Source: Doris montereyensis (lineage: Eukaryota; Mollusca; Gastropoda; Nudibranchia; Dorididae). Taken from it: a DNA stretch of 64,000 nt. The notes beneath the pieces are model-generated. The model saw only the letters and a list, made by a program, of their open reading frames with translations. It was not told the DNA's origin and ran no database searches. Location of the stretch: NCBI GenBank assembly GCA_037039925.1, contig JAXRKP010000365.1, positions 72,501 through 136,500 of the forward strand, written 5' to 3'. The position numbers were made by a program, and so were the translations under genes. Positions 17,590 through 29,534 of the stretch are shown here, in pieces (position 1 is the first letter of the stretch; each line of letters opens with the position of its first letter).

Positions 17590-18430
17590 CTCATATGGTT
17601 ATTACATGAGTTTTTAGTGGTTCTTGTACCACGGATTCCAAACTAGATGAAGCATAGGACTTCCCTAATGTTAAAATTTTAGACTTTCATGGTTTGCGAC
17701 TTCCACCGTCGATGTGATCACTTAGTTCTCTTCAGATCTTGAGTGGCAGCTATACAAAATAAGGAAACGTCTCAATTATATCACGCTGCAACTGAATTCC
17801 CAGCTTGTTGCACTAAATAAAAGGTGTCAAGTTATGCTTAAAGTAAGTTTTTAAAGTTAAAGAAAATGTGAAAAATTGTACGACAACAAAGGCAGTCTAA
17901 TTTTGTAAATTGAGCAAACAGAGGTTTACATGTAGAGGAAGAAAATTTGGATTGATTGGCTTGCACTTGTACTGTAATGTTTAGTGTTTGTTGTTGTTTT
18001 TTGCCTTTTTGTGTGGCTACTCAATGATTGATAACATCAAGTTAAGATCTACATGTAGATGAATTGGAAAGGAAAAAAAATTATTAGGAATTAATTAAGG
18101 CACAAAGGATTGAAACATGTTTGATCCTTTGAACTGTTATGTTTGTACAATGTTCACTGTCAATTATCACTTAAAAAAAAGAGAAAATTTCCTATTCACC
18201 ACATTTGTAGACGGGTTTAAAAAAAGTTTTTGTGTGTCACTCAGATTTAAGACAATTTCTTAGAATATTGTAATCCAATTCAGGTCTCAGACAGTAGACA
18301 GTGGGGGAAAGTGATTTTGACCACAACATTATTTACAAGAATTATTTACATGTATTTCATTAAATCACGGCTAGCAACTAGCATAAAATGTCGTGGTCTT
18401 GTTTTTAAACATAATGAGACAGAGCCTAAC
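17590..18430. other. AT-rich intergenic sequence, nothing recognised
   Basis: No supported feature. Confidence 0.5.
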
Positions 18431-18433
18431 TAA

Positions 18434-18605
18434 CATGGAACCCACAGGGTAAAAGATTGAGGGGCCGACCGAGAACTGGAGGGATAGATGAAGGAGACGG
18501 GGCAAACATGGAAATCAATGGAGAGGTTGACCCAGGAGAGATGCGGTTGGAGATTGTTTGTTGATGGCTATGCCTCCCAGTGAGATTAAAAGGTAGAACA
18601 AGAAA
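18434..18605 (+). mobile_element. LINE 3' coding end, degraded
   Basis: Translates as NPQGKRLRGRPRTG and, after frame changes, ETGQTWKSMERLTQERCGWR then LFVDGYASQ. This is the typical C-terminus of a widespread endonuclease/RT retrotransposon ORF (GKRxRGRPxxTW ... TWxQxExLAQDRxxWRxxVDGL). Internal stops and shifts show it is dead. Confidence 0.65.
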
Positions 18606-18609
18606 ACTG

Positions 18610-19490
18610 TACAAAATAAAAGAAAACGATATTTTCAAAAAATTAACAGTAAAATGTAAATGTTTAATTGAAGTACACCAATTTTCTTCTGAAGTCAAAT
18701 TTTAGGACATGCAAGTATGCAAGTTAATTGACTGACCATAATACTAATATTAATAATGTAAAGACGTATTTTGTAGGTGATCAAGTCATTGGCTTGCCTT
18801 TTGAATTCAATTTATTGCACAAGCTTGTATTATTGCTGTTGTTATTATCTGCTTTGTTATCTAATGAGGAAATGAGGAACTGTTTCATGATTTCTTAAAC
18901 TCTTTCATTTATATTTTTTACAAGAAAAGGGCAAAAGCTATGTCGATGTTATTTTTATCATTTTGGAAGTTTTTACGACTTAGTTCTTTGATACTTGATG
19001 CCAATCAAATACTCAAACAACATTTCAGTTGAGAGACAACACATTCCGCATGGCTAGTGCTTTTTGATCTTTTAAATATATCATCAAATTGATAATTAAC
19101 ATGATGACTATGGCTTTATTGGTTTGCAATGATTTATTTGTACTCTCTCTTTGTTCATAGTATTATTTATAGGTTTAAAAAAAATAATTTTTGTGTTGAT
19201 AAGATAAATTTCACAGTTCAGTTTTCAATAAGAGTAATGACAGAGAAAGAAACCACTGAAAAAAAAACAGTTGTGTGTGCGGGTTTGTTTTTTAAAGGAC
19301 CCCCCCCCCCCTCCTCCCCCAAGCTGACTAACTGGTACATGTAAAAGTAAAATAGCAAATTGCCCCTTTAGTTATCTTGAGGATAATAACAATACTATAA
19401 TTTGCTTGATGAAAATACAAATATTTAAAAAAAAAAGACATTTTGACATCCTCTCCTTTGACAAAAATATTTCAGCAATATGTAAACTGA
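18610..19490. other. AT-rich intergenic sequence, nothing recognised
   Basis: No supported feature. Confidence 0.5.
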
Positions 19491-19534
19491 CTACTCTCAT
19501 AAAGGAAATAATACTGCAGTAGACCGGTAACTGG

Positions 19535-19661
19535 TAAAGAGGAAATACGAAATTGAATTTGAAGGCCTAATAATTAATAGTCTGTCTTTGTACTGTCTCT
19601 GTTCTACTTATTACTATTAGTATTAGGCCTTCAAATTCAATTTCGTATTTCCTCTTACTGT
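19535..19661. mobile_element. Palindromic MITE-like element
   Basis: Arms of about 45 bp, left with gaggaaatacgaaattgaat then ttgaaggcctaata, right its near-perfect reverse complement (about 19615-19661), around a loop of some 35 bp. Flanking sequence (gcagtagaccggtaactggt) resembles that left of the element at 21710-21935, so they are probably one family. Confidence 0.65.
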
Positions 19662-21700
19662 TCTCATAAAAAAGACTGTATTTTCAGATGTCCTGTGTGT
19701 CCTTTATGAGTGACTGTTTTCCCTTTCAGATTGGTGCGGAAAGAAGACAATGTACAAAGCAATGTTATCTTGACACCAATCCCAGTACCTGTACTACACT
19801 AGTACTCAGTACTAGTGTAGTGGTGGCATATTTTTTTCAGGCATGCAATGTGTACTACTCATGTATCAGACCAAATGCATGTTGAAAAAAAAGAAACTCA
19901 TTTAAAAGTGAGTAAAGGAGGTTTCATTTATGGTGGAAATATTTTTACCAGCTTATGGATAAAACTCAGTGTAACTCATCACAACATTGATAATGATTAC
20001 GTGAATTTCATCCATCATTTTTCATGTCAGTCATAAGACGATAAAAAGCAGACTTGCACAAATGCTTCTATTCTATACTCTATATTTAGTTTAGTTAGAT
20101 CTAATTATTACTTATCTCGATCATAAACACACCTTGCATATTATTCAGTAAGAAAAACAAAGAACATTTTTTGTTGTTGCAATTTTCCCCTTGAGAATAT
20201 GTCAGTTTAAAATATAAATATATCGTATATATATACACTCATTTCCTTGATATTGGTTTGTTGTGAGCATACCACCTGCCCATCCCTGCTCCTACTCCCA
20301 GTATTGTTTGGTATTACTATGAGAATGACATGTTTTCTACTAATGCTAACTGGTGAATAAAGGGAAGAACAAAATGAACCACAAATAAAATGTTAGTACA
20401 TGTGTAATGATGAAAACTGAGTTTTTTTATCCATGTATAGAAATAATAGAAAGGCATTTCTTCACTGATATTCTAAAATTTTTAAAAATACAGACAAGTT
20501 TGTTGAGAAAACAGCTGTGTCAGTGTCAATAGTTTTGAGACATCAAAGCGACAACAGAAATTTTAAAAGTATTTTTGAGAAATGCATTTTTTGTACGTGT
20601 GTGAAACTAAAGCCAGTGTTGAAGTTGAATGTCTTTATTAACTTCTCTCTTTCGTCTTTGAATAAATTAATTACGTTTTTAAGCCAGTTTAATCTGCCAG
20701 CACTGAAAAAAATGTATTAGGAAATGTTAGGCATAGATCTACAGTATACACACTTTTGTGCTTTTCTGGTGTACCTTCCACATTGACAAGAGTCCTGTTA
20801 CCAGCAGTTATTCCCTTCCCAGTCCCTGTTAGTGTTATGAAATTTATTTTAATAGAGCCAAAGAGAGAAAACAAAGGGGGGGGTGGCAATATCTATGTTC
20901 TAACCAGTTTCCTGTTATAACTGTTAGTGTTATAAATGGTGTTTTACACTTTAATTGCACTTTTCCAGTTCCAGCCAGTAATCTAAAGCTCACTGAGGAT
21001 ATATTGACGTGACAGAAATTTGAAAGACATTGCTGTGTTACTGATTAATAAATGTTTATTTATTATTGAGATTATAGTTTGCGTAGGTACACACGTTAGT
21101 TCCAGAATAGAAGAGTAGTGTTTTGTCATTTTATACTCTTGTCAGCTCAACTCAATGATTCACGTCTTTCACGCTTGATGAAAAATATACCTTTTCTTTG
21201 AGCGGACCAGTAGACCCAAAACATTGTAGCTTTGTATCATTATTTTTTCTTTTAAATTTTAAATTATATCCTGATGGTGTTTGCTTTGTATTCAAAATTG
21301 TAATTCATGTATATGAATTTATGTACTTGTGATGAAGTAACAACACAATTCTACCTTTATATTATGTCATTATTTTGAGTGATTTATATATTATATTTAT
21401 TATTTGCATGTACATGTATATTATAATATAATATTATTATATATGAGTTGTAGAGATATTTCCAATATTGTTGCTGCATTAGTACACTATATATTGTTAA
21501 CTTAATCGCAATAAACAAATTGGTCATGAACACTTTCTATACAAAGCCGTTTCGTACCTCTATTCATGTACATGTACTTAAAACACATGTTTGTTTCGTT
21601 TTTAATAGTAGAGTTGTCATTTATTGTTGTTTTTCGCCTTTGACTTCACTCCACCATGGCTGCTTTGTATTACATTATCAGCTGTTGTTTGGCCCATAAG
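19662..21700. other. AT-rich intergenic sequence, nothing recognised
   Basis: Two kilobases with no convincing exon or known repeat. Confidence 0.5.
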
Positions 21701-21709
21701 TGATAAAAG

Positions 21710-21950
21710 GAATAAAACTACAGTAGGCCGATAATTAATAAATTAGTGAAGAGAAATATAAAACAGTAATAAAAGGCCTAATACTAATAGTAATAGAAAG
21801 AAAGCCGAACAGAAGAGAATTTTCAGGTGGCGCACCTTGCGTCAGCAATAAAGAAAGACTTTTCTTTCAAATTCTTTGTTGCTGATGAAGAGTGGGCCAC
21901 CTGAAAATTTCTTGTTCCGTTTTCTTTTAACCCGTAACTGGCCTCCACAT
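21710..21950. mobile_element. Palindromic MITE-like element, second copy type
   Basis: Imperfect long inverted repeat: gaattttcaggtggcgcacc with gtcagcaataaagaa (about 21818-21856) versus ttctttgttgctgatgaaga with gggccacctgaaaatttctt (about 21877-21920). The left part shares aggcctaatactaatag and the cagtaggccg string with the 19.5-kb element. Confidence 0.55.
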
Positions 21951-21957
21951 GTATTTT

Positions 21958-22010
21958 GTTTCATTGAAATTTACCCTGTCCACCATTGCAGTAATCTCAG
22001 GGTACCACAT
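21958..22010 (+). mobile_element. SINE family C fragment
   Basis: tttcattgaaatttaccctg, tccaccattgcagtaatctc, agggta: the start of family C only. Confidence 0.55.
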
Positions 22011-22221
22011 GTACATGCCAATTGATGAAGGCCAGACACTGCGCGTGCCTCAACACAAGCCTGGTCTGAGGATATTTATTATACATGTACCTACATGCTG
22101 CAGTTTTATCCGATGGTATTTTTAGAACTTTTCGCACCATTCATCACATCTTGTCTTCTTATCGTCGACCGAGTGTTCTCCTCCTTACCTTTTATGACCA
22201 CCCCCACCTCTATGAACATAG

Positions 22222-22550
22222 ATTTTGATTTTAATTTTACTCACATCCACTACTAAGTTAGGTGATCTCAGGGGTTTGGGTAGAATTTAAAATCATATCC
22301 GGACTGCCCTGTAAATACAGCCATGGGATTTTTAACGTGCACAGTGTTGTGATATGCCCACGGGACTTTTTTATCATCCGTTTCCAATGGGACTAGGTGT
22401 CGATTCGATCCACTTACTAGGATGGGGGATGGGTTGTTTTTTTAAATTTTAAGAATCAGAAGAAGAAAAAAATTTCAGCCATCAGGGCTTGAACCCTGGT
22501 TGAGTGGCTGATACCTTGCCTCTGCACCACAGAGTTCCCCTGTCAACATC
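22222..22550 (-). mobile_element. SINE family B copy, full length
   Basis: On the minus strand: tRNA-like head with tgtggtgcagaggcaaggta and B box agggttcaagccc, the gacacctagtcccattgga body, and an AAATC-type end. Confidence 0.75.
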
Positions 22551-22574
22551 ACCTTCATCAGTCACTACACTAGT

Positions 22575-22739
22575 CTATCTACCACAATCCTGCTCTTCTC
22601 CATCATTACTATTACTAGTACTACTCTTATCACTTTCTTTCCGTATCATTGGGTCCATATAATCGCCCAAATCACTTGCATACTCCACCTCTGAATCTGA
22701 TACATCAACATTGGGTGCTTGGGCGTTTTCATCTCCCAT
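22575..22739 (-). CDS. Small acidic ORF, possible N-terminal fragment of a lost gene
   Basis: A 54-residue ATG-to-stop frame: MGDENAQAPNVDVSDSEVEY then ASDLGDYMDPMIRKESDKSS and a Ser/Asn/Glu end. The composition (acidic, SDSEVEYASD) looks like coding sequence, for instance an acidic transposase N-terminus. No family is recognised and the frame ends just before a SINE B copy. No upstream splice site was resolved. It may be chance. Confidence 0.3.
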   Translation of the reverse strand: MGDENAQAPNVDVSDSEVEYASDLGDYMDPMIRKESDKSSTSNSNDGEEQDCGR

Positions 22740-22759
22740 TGTTTTGTACTAGACATCAA

Positions 22760-23085
22760 TAAAGATCTCTCCCGCCTTGCGAAGCAAAATGAAACTTAAA
22801 TCGTGGGAAGACCTGAACCAACTTTAGAAGCTATATCGCCAGAGACCGAAAACAGTGGAGGATCAGGACTATCGGTATCAGCGAAAATCAGAGCTGAGGC
22901 AGCCTTGTGAGAAGACCAGACCACGACACAGCCTTAAGTCAGTTGTACAACATTGTAGAATGTGTCTGCAGAGCTGCTGTCAATCAGAAAAAGTGGGAGG
23001 CTGTTTGCCAAAGAGGATCAGGAAGAATGGGAAAGAAAGTGTATAATTTGAAAATGCTAACAAGATTAATGTGGAAAAGAGCCTT
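22760..23085. other. Intergenic sequence, no gene called
   Basis: Slightly GC-richer than the surroundings with two overlapping plus-strand frames (22855-23046 and 22907-23128). Neither shows a domain, so I do not call a gene. Confidence 0.4.
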
Positions 23086-23089
23086 TCTG

Positions 23090-23230
23090 TTTTCATTGAA
23101 ATTTACACTATACTATCCATCATTGTAGTGATCTCAGGGTGAATTAAAGAGGAAACAGCAAGATGAAAAATAAGTGAAAGTGAAAGCAGTAGGACTAGGA
23201 CCTACCAGCAGTGCCAGCTAACCGCCCGAC
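23090..23230 (+). mobile_element. SINE family C copy
   Basis: ttcattgaaatttacactat, tgatctcagggtgaattaaa, gaggaaacagcaagatgaaa, aggacctaccagcagtgcca: full set of family C strings. Confidence 0.65.
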
Positions 23231-23247
23231 AAATAGAACGCCCCCTT

Positions 23248-23535
23248 TGATTTTGATTTGATTTACCCACATTCACAACTAAGGTGATCTCACTCAGAGT
23301 TTTTGTTAAGATTTTTTAATTTTTTTGCCCGGACTGCCTTGTCCAAGGGATCTTTAACATGCATGGAGTGTTGTGATCTGCACTTGGGACCTTTTTATCG
23401 TCTGTCTCCAATGAGACTAGGTGTCGTCAATCCACCTACCCCGGGGCTAAAAAAAAATATCGAGAAAATTTTTCAATTGTTGGCGGGCTTGAACCCACTA
23501 CCTTTGTGCTCCCATTTCAGCTCTCCTTACTTGAA
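23248..23535 (-). mobile_element. SINE family B copy
   Basis: Minus-strand copy with B box gggttcaagcccg in the head (about 23487-23500), the gacacctagtctcattgga body and a tail of the AAATC type at the 23248 end. Confidence 0.72.
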
Positions 23536-23609
23536 TCAAGTATGAATGAGTATGTATGTGTGTCTGAACAACAGATATAGTGCTCAGGAAGTTGAATGGG
23601 CTCTGATCT

Positions 23610-23765
23610 GACTGAATTTATAGAAATTTACCCCATGCACCATATACAATGATCTCAGGGTGAATCAAGAGGAAACAGCAAGATAAGAGATAGGTGAAAG
23701 GGTGAAACTGAAATTAGTGAAATAAAGAATAAGGGCCTACCAGTAGCACGCACTAACCTCCCATA
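23610..23765 (+). mobile_element. SINE family C copy
   Basis: agaaatttaccccatgcacc, tgatctcagggtgaatcaag, aggaaacagcaagataagag, gggcctaccagtagcacgca. Confidence 0.65.
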
Positions 23766-23869
23766 AAAGGGCTTGGAAAGAAATGGCCGAAAGTAAGGAT
23801 CTGAATCTCAGTAAGGCCTGAACCTTTATTGATCCATCTCCATCTACAAATAACAAGGCAGGGTGGCTT

Positions 23870-24010
23870 TATTTCATTGAAATTTACCCCATCCACCGTA
23901 TGCAGTGATCTCAGGGTCAATTAAGAAAGGGAAAACAGCTAGATGAAAGAGAGATTAAGTGAAAGAAGGAAAGTAAACAAGTTAAGTAGAACTTACCATT
24001 ACAGTACCAG
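23870..24010 (+). mobile_element. SINE family C copy
   Basis: ttcattgaaatttaccccat, ccaccgtatgcagtgatctc, agggtcaattaag, aacttaccattacagtacca. Third copy within 1 kb. Confidence 0.65.
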
Positions 24011-24224
24011 CAGCACCCGCCTTGCGTCCACACAGGCGTGGCTGCCAATAACTTGATGTCAACCCATTACGAAATAGAAAAATTACTCTAAAAAGATAAC
24101 GGATAAAGATGTATTGATAGTTTGTAGCCCCATACAAGTGCAAGCTCACTGACTGTACATCATTTATCCTCCAGCAGGCTGTTTCATTCAAAATCCTCCT
24201 CAACTCCCGGGGGAGCATACAGTA

Positions 24225-24440
24225 CACAAGCTTTAGACTTTTCGTATTAACTCTACAAGATCTTTCTCTGCTTATAGCAACGCTGGGTTCTCATTCACAC
24301 CAGAGTTCAGTGAGGAAGGTAGAGTGAAGTACCTTTCCTAAAGTACAACGGTGTGAAAAACCCCACCTGTGCCAGCCATGGGTTTTGAAAGAACCAATGT
24401 TGTGATTACCAGCTCACAACACTACAGTTCAGCTACATCG
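24225..24440 (-). mobile_element. SINE family D fragment
   Basis: On the minus strand: gttgtgagctggtaatcaca, acattggttctttcaaaacc, then aggaaaggtacttcactcta. The head and first third of the family are present; the 3' part is missing. Confidence 0.65.
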
Positions 24441-24444
24441 TCTC

Positions 24445-26145
24445 ACAACTCTAACAGCTTTGTGTTAAATTTAAGAAAAAGCACAAGACAGATTTGAAAT
24501 ACTGAAGAGAAACAACCAAATGTATTGTAATTCAAGCCAGTTTTATTATGATTCTGATCATCATAGATATAAAAAAAAAACGAAAGGGGGAATGGTGGGG
24601 GGGATGAATATAAAAAAAAAAAAGAGAGAGAGAACAATGCTGTTCCAGGTTTCCTATTTTTTGTAATTTTTTAAATATTATTTTATAATAAAAAAATTAA
24701 ACAATGAATAGTGAAAACAATCTCATTACAAGTCTTTAGTATAAGACTTAACCATGACTGGAGAAAAAGAAAAGGGAAAATCGTATATTACCACAAAGCA
24801 TGAAAGCTTATAGTTTTCTATTTTAAATTCTATCCATTAGAAGTTCCTATTGTCTAAAACTAAACTGGGGTCATCAAAAAGCCTAAAGAAGAAAAGGAAA
24901 TAAAAACTAATTCTTAAATCAACTTTGTAAAGTGAATGAAAAGTAGTAAGAGCAAATTTACTTATTATGAAATTATTTTCTTATACATGTGTGGCATATT
25001 CATTCTGAAGTGTTTCTAATTTCTCCATCATAATGGAATCAGACGAGCATTGAATTTATTCATCAAGCGTGCTAGTGATATTGCATGAGCAAAACAAAGA
25101 TTTGTACAGAACAAGACTAATACTAATAGCTCCACTATAAAGGTATATGCCTGTTAAGACTTTGAAAGAGCCCGTTATGTTCTTCCATGATTTGTTTTGG
25201 TTGGGTTTTTTTGTATATTTTTGTGGGGTTTGTTTTGTTTTATGATAGCCACATATTTGTTCGCCCAAAAGCAGCCACAACAAAAATCTGCACTAAACAA
25301 AAATCTTTACGAGGGGAAAAAAAGCTATTGTAAAAAACACTGCAGTAGAAGAATTTGTCACCACTATAGGAAGTCCTTAACACTATCTTGTATCTAGCAT
25401 GATCATGGTAATTTAACCACTAATGAGCAGTAACGTTTTTATAAAAAAGAAAAAAGAAAAGGAAAATTTCTACAACAGGGTAATAACATTGACACTGTCG
25501 AGTAATATTACTATAGTAAAAAAAAAAGAAGTAAAATGATAATGATCCCTGTGAAAGGGGATTCTTCAAATGAATGACCTAAGCGGCTGACATATTTCTG
25601 TACCTGTAATTTGATGCGAACGGAAAAGCCATTCAATTGGGTTTGTTGTAGGGTGAAAATTAAGTTTCAATGAAGTAGAAAGAAATGACTTGTTGCACAA
25701 TGTTGGTGGAATATTATTATTATTACATGTTTATAATTATTCATGTTCATCTCCCTCATCACTTCAACCATGTGAATGTTCTTTTATGCTTTACACATGT
25801 ATATATATAGTTTGGATATTGTCCCTTTGTAAACACCCCTGTATTGAGAAGGGGCCAACAACATTTGAATTCCAGCAGCCACGCATCACAAGCAAACAAT
25901 GGAAGAAAGCTTTTAAGGAGCACATAATTTAATGTCTCCTTTGACTGATAAGAATTTTTACAGTTATACATCCATTCATCCTTTTATTTCACACACACCA
26001 ATAATTTACATTTTGTTTGCATCTAAACCGTCAGCTATGAAAAATCACTTTATCATCATTCACAAAAGAAAATGACTAAGTGCTCCGTTCCAGCATACAC
26101 TTATAACGTAACTCAAATTCAATACAGCAGTTTCCGGCTACACAC
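24445..26145. other. AT-rich intergenic sequence, nothing recognised
   Basis: No exon or known repeat identified in 1.7 kb. Short open frames are not supported by splice sites or domains. Confidence 0.5.
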
Positions 26146-26147
26146 AC

Positions 26148-26440
26148 ACCTCCTAAGAGCATGGTTCGCCTAAGTGCACGGTCACTGCATGAAGCAATAT
26201 TTTTCTCTATAAATTTACCCCTCTAAGTCTAAGAGCATGGTGTGCACGATCATGGTTTTTTCTATATAAATTTACCCCTCTAAGAGCATTTGCCCCATCA
26301 TTTATTTTTCTATATAAATTTACCCCTCTAAGAGCATGGTTGCCCCAAGTGCACGGTCATGGCACGAAACTTGTTTTTTTCTATATAAATTTACCCCTCT
26401 TGAGTGCATGTCACGGTTGCTGAAAAGGACTCCAGCTTAG
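26148..26440. repeat. Degenerate tandem repeat of about 70-80 bp, 4 copies
   Basis: Each unit contains tctatataaatttacccctc, taagagcatggt and, in most, gtgcacggtca. The unit resembles sub-terminal sequence of a nearby TIR-type element (cctaagag, gtgcac). Confidence 0.8.
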
Positions 26441-26689
26441 TGCACCGTTTAGGGCATTTTTCTGAAGAAACGTCTTTAAAAAAAATGTATCTCAACAATG
26501 CTGACTTTTCCTTTTCTTTTTTAAACAATAAACCCTCATTAACAGCTCAGACACATGAGGATGAGCAGTGAGACATTTCAATATATATTTACGTCAAAGG
26601 CAGTTCCAAGCCCAAACAACAATTTTGTCATTATCCCCAACTGATGCCACTAAATAACATCACTATACGTGTGAATTCGCCTAAGAGCA

Positions 26690-26745
26690 CAGTTATCTTG
26701 TCTCTTGTCTCCCGACGACCGCGCATGTAGCAGGAGATTACTGTA
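26690..26745. mobile_element. TIR-like end of a DNA transposon
   Basis: Read in reverse: tacagtaatctcctgctaca, tgcgcggtcg. It starts with the TACAGT seen at the ends of the 27.7-kb and 31.1-kb elements. Family (pogo/Tc1-mariner-like) is a guess from the CAGT start and flanking TA. Confidence 0.35.
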
Positions 26746-27715
26746 CTTGAAGAAGAAAATTGAAGAACGAGATCTTAAAAGACATGTGCCAAACACCCCT
26801 ATGACATGATTTATCATGATTTATCTTGAATAAATATAGAGAATGTTAACTTGAGCTGGAACACCCCTGCCCCTCCCACCCCACTTGCTCTTGCATACAC
26901 TGTGACATTCACAATACATACCATCAACATGAAGTACTCAATTTATCATCCAATAGATAAACTATGCCAAACTTCAAGGCAAATCAAGTGAGCAGATGAA
27001 GTAAAAACACCTATATCATCCAACACACCGCACTTAAACCACCTGCGTTCACTTTATATTTACACTTACTTTCTGATCGCAACCATCCTCAGGCAATTTC
27101 TGGCTAAGACAGATAGGCTACATACATCAGCAGCATTCACAGAAGAAAAGGCCAAGTTCATGATGTCACGGGCATCTGTTCGTGAAATCACATCCACACG
27201 ACGGGCTTCAATTCAAAACCCAGTATCACACTTCCATTCAACAATAAACATGTATACTATTATACATACCATTCATTCAAAAAAATCTCATTTTCTTTTT
27301 CATTCATACGGCTATAAAAAAACCCCACAATAATCAATGTCATTCATCAAAACTCAGTCAATGCTGCTTTGTTCACTCCTCAAATCACTTTAATCGCTTT
27401 GTTTCTTTTCAAGTTAGAAGTAGTATTTGTCCGTGCATTGATGCAAAGCCGGGAATTCCGTGGATTAGCTAAAGCGTGCTGTGTTGGAGGAATGGAGGAA
27501 GGCTGGAGTATGAAATGGACAACCAAATGCCAATATTGGCTTTGCTTTGGCTTGAGTGTACTGTGTTGGACTTTCCTGGAAATATATGCTCACAGGCTAG
27601 TAGGGGAAAACTAGTAGAGGCATAAATAATGGGATCACCTTTGCAAATTTATCACATGTCCATTTAGAGGCACAGACCACCGGGCTACATAATGGGTCTG
27701 ACCGATAATTGCTAC
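26746..27715. other. Intergenic sequence, no gene called
   Basis: An open frame at 27369-27614 (plus) has Cys/Trp-rich sequence but no domain, splice context or family match. Confidence 0.4.
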
Positions 27716-27724
27716 TTAATCATT

Positions 27725-27818
27725 ATCTAGTTTACATCCAAGTTATTCGCCTAAGAGATCGTCCAGCTAAGAGGTCTCCTAACGGCCGGCCTCTTAGGTG
27801 AAGACCACTGTACTACAA
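27725..27818. mobile_element. TIR-like end of a DNA transposon
   Basis: In reverse it reads tacagtggtcttcacctaag, aggccggccg, and contains internal inverted copies of cctaagag and ctcttag. It matches the 31.1-kb element ends in its first bases. Confidence 0.4.
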
Positions 27819-27819
27819 T

Positions 27820-28995
27820 TTTAAGATTAATCTAAGATCTAAGCAGCACATTATTTCTGGATGAGAAATATGGTACATAAGTAGTATTTTGGGCCAAATG
27901 GCAGCAGTAGAAACAGCACTATTTCCAAATGAACCACAGTATGGTCATTTTGGAATATATACAAAGGTCAAGACTACTCATAAAAAAAGGGCAATACAAG
28001 GAAGATTCTTTTCATCTCAAACATGCAAAGCATAGTGCCGGAAACTGTCTAAAAAGCGAAAGTCCACAAATATATGAGATATGTCCTTTAAATGATCTAA
28101 CGCCTCTTCTTTTTCATGTGTTAATAAATATTGGAAGGCCTTGATCCAATAGAAAGGCTACAGTAACACACAAGATCTAATGCAGATTTTCAATATATCT
28201 TCCCGCCTTGGAAATTCTAACCTCGTAAGTCACAGAGATGACTTACTTGCTTAAATCTTTCAAAAAAAACTTGAACAATGTGTCCACTTCATGCACAACT
28301 ACTTCCATTCTCTCATTCACTACATTCTAAAACCAAAGTACATGTACTTATTAAATTGTAATCCAAAAAGCATAGTGTTTGTTGCCCTTTTCGATGATAA
28401 ATTATGTAATTTACTTCTGAAAAATGGCGCCAAGGCAGACTCTCGTGTTTAGACAGTATCACCGATGATGAGTTACCAAATATGGTAAATTAATGTTTGC
28501 TATTAGCCATACAACAGATGAACTGTCTAAAACAGCTTTCAAAAAAAACCAAAAACAAACTTACCTAGGGCTTCTTACAGTTGGGTCATAATAATTATTT
28601 CTATGGATTAAAAAAGACACCATGGTATAACGGTGTGGTTAACACCCAACCATGACATTGGTAATAATGCCTTCCTCTTGTTGTATTGTGTTTTCCTTAC
28701 ATGTGAATCAGGCAGGACAGGGGCTGAGGAATGTGAGCAGGAAATCAAAGACGATCAATTCATATGACATATGACATGTAATGGTAAACGTTGGGACCGG
28801 TTGTTCCAGTGTGCCACACTGATTTTTGCAAATGACATATTATTTTTACACATCAGCTCACTGCCTTGCTGTAAAGTGTTTTCTTGTTGTTATGTAGCGG
28901 TTCAGCTGCTCACTCTCCACTTTGCATATATATATATATATATGTATGTAGAAAAAAATCTGTTGTGCAGTCCATATATTTCCAACTGAAACTTG
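27820..28995. other. AT-rich intergenic sequence, nothing recognised
   Basis: Contains an (AT)n run at 28926-28945. No supported gene. Confidence 0.5.
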
Positions 28996-28999
28996 GTCA

Positions 29000-29313
29000 C
29001 AACAATAATATGTGTGCGCGCTTCACAATCCACTGGGTGGTCAGACATAGGCAGAAAAGGAAATCACAATCCTCTTGACTTTCAGTTCCATCCAAGCAAC
29101 ATACACATGACATGCTGACCCACTTCGAAAAGGAAAAAAACGACGGGAGGGGAGGGGGCGGTGCCGGTTCTGTTTGAGTAGTTATGTGGTGTCCGCTGTT
29201 TAGTCTCAATGTATTGTATTCCAAGGAACCGTGTGATGCGGATAAATATGAAGCTTCGAGATGAGGAGACGGTGAGTGAGCGGAAGTTGTATACAAAGTC
29301 TTTTTTGGTGGCA
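29000..29313 (-). CDS. Possible exon of an unidentified gene
   Basis: Locally GC-richer block behind an acceptor-like aactgacag (minus strand). Two frames stay open. One reads PPKKTLYTTSAHSPSPHLEA and goes on 100 residues; the other reads TKKDFVYNFRSLTVSSSRSF then IFIRITRFLG and a hydrophobic segment before a stop. I recognise neither. The length of both frames in such AT-rich DNA suggests an exon or an old coding relic. Frame and function are undecided. Confidence 0.3.
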
Positions 29314-29441
29314 CTGTCAGTTTACCGTTGACTGAATGAAGGTGTCAGGATGCGACTATGGGATGAGGAGCAAAGGATGCCCTGAACTCACTCAGCCACG
29401 GTCTTACACATCTGAAATGAGAAGAGGGACGGGTTTGGACC

Positions 29442-29530
29442 ATATTAATAGTAATAATAATAATGTAGATTTCTATTGCGCACTCATGCCTACAAGGGTA
29501 AGGCTCTTGGTGCATTACATATTTTAAGAA
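29442..29530 (-). mobile_element. LINE/SINE 3'-end-like fragment
   Basis: ataataataatgtagatttc, tattgcgcactcatgcc: resembles the gcgctttaca / attattattatg 3' end at 58680-58745. Confidence 0.4.
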
Positions 29531-29534
29531 AAAT

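Noticed and set aside
27369..27614. 81-residue plus-strand frame with Cys and Trp
   Set aside because: No domain, no splice signals and no neighbouring exon in phase; compatible with chance.
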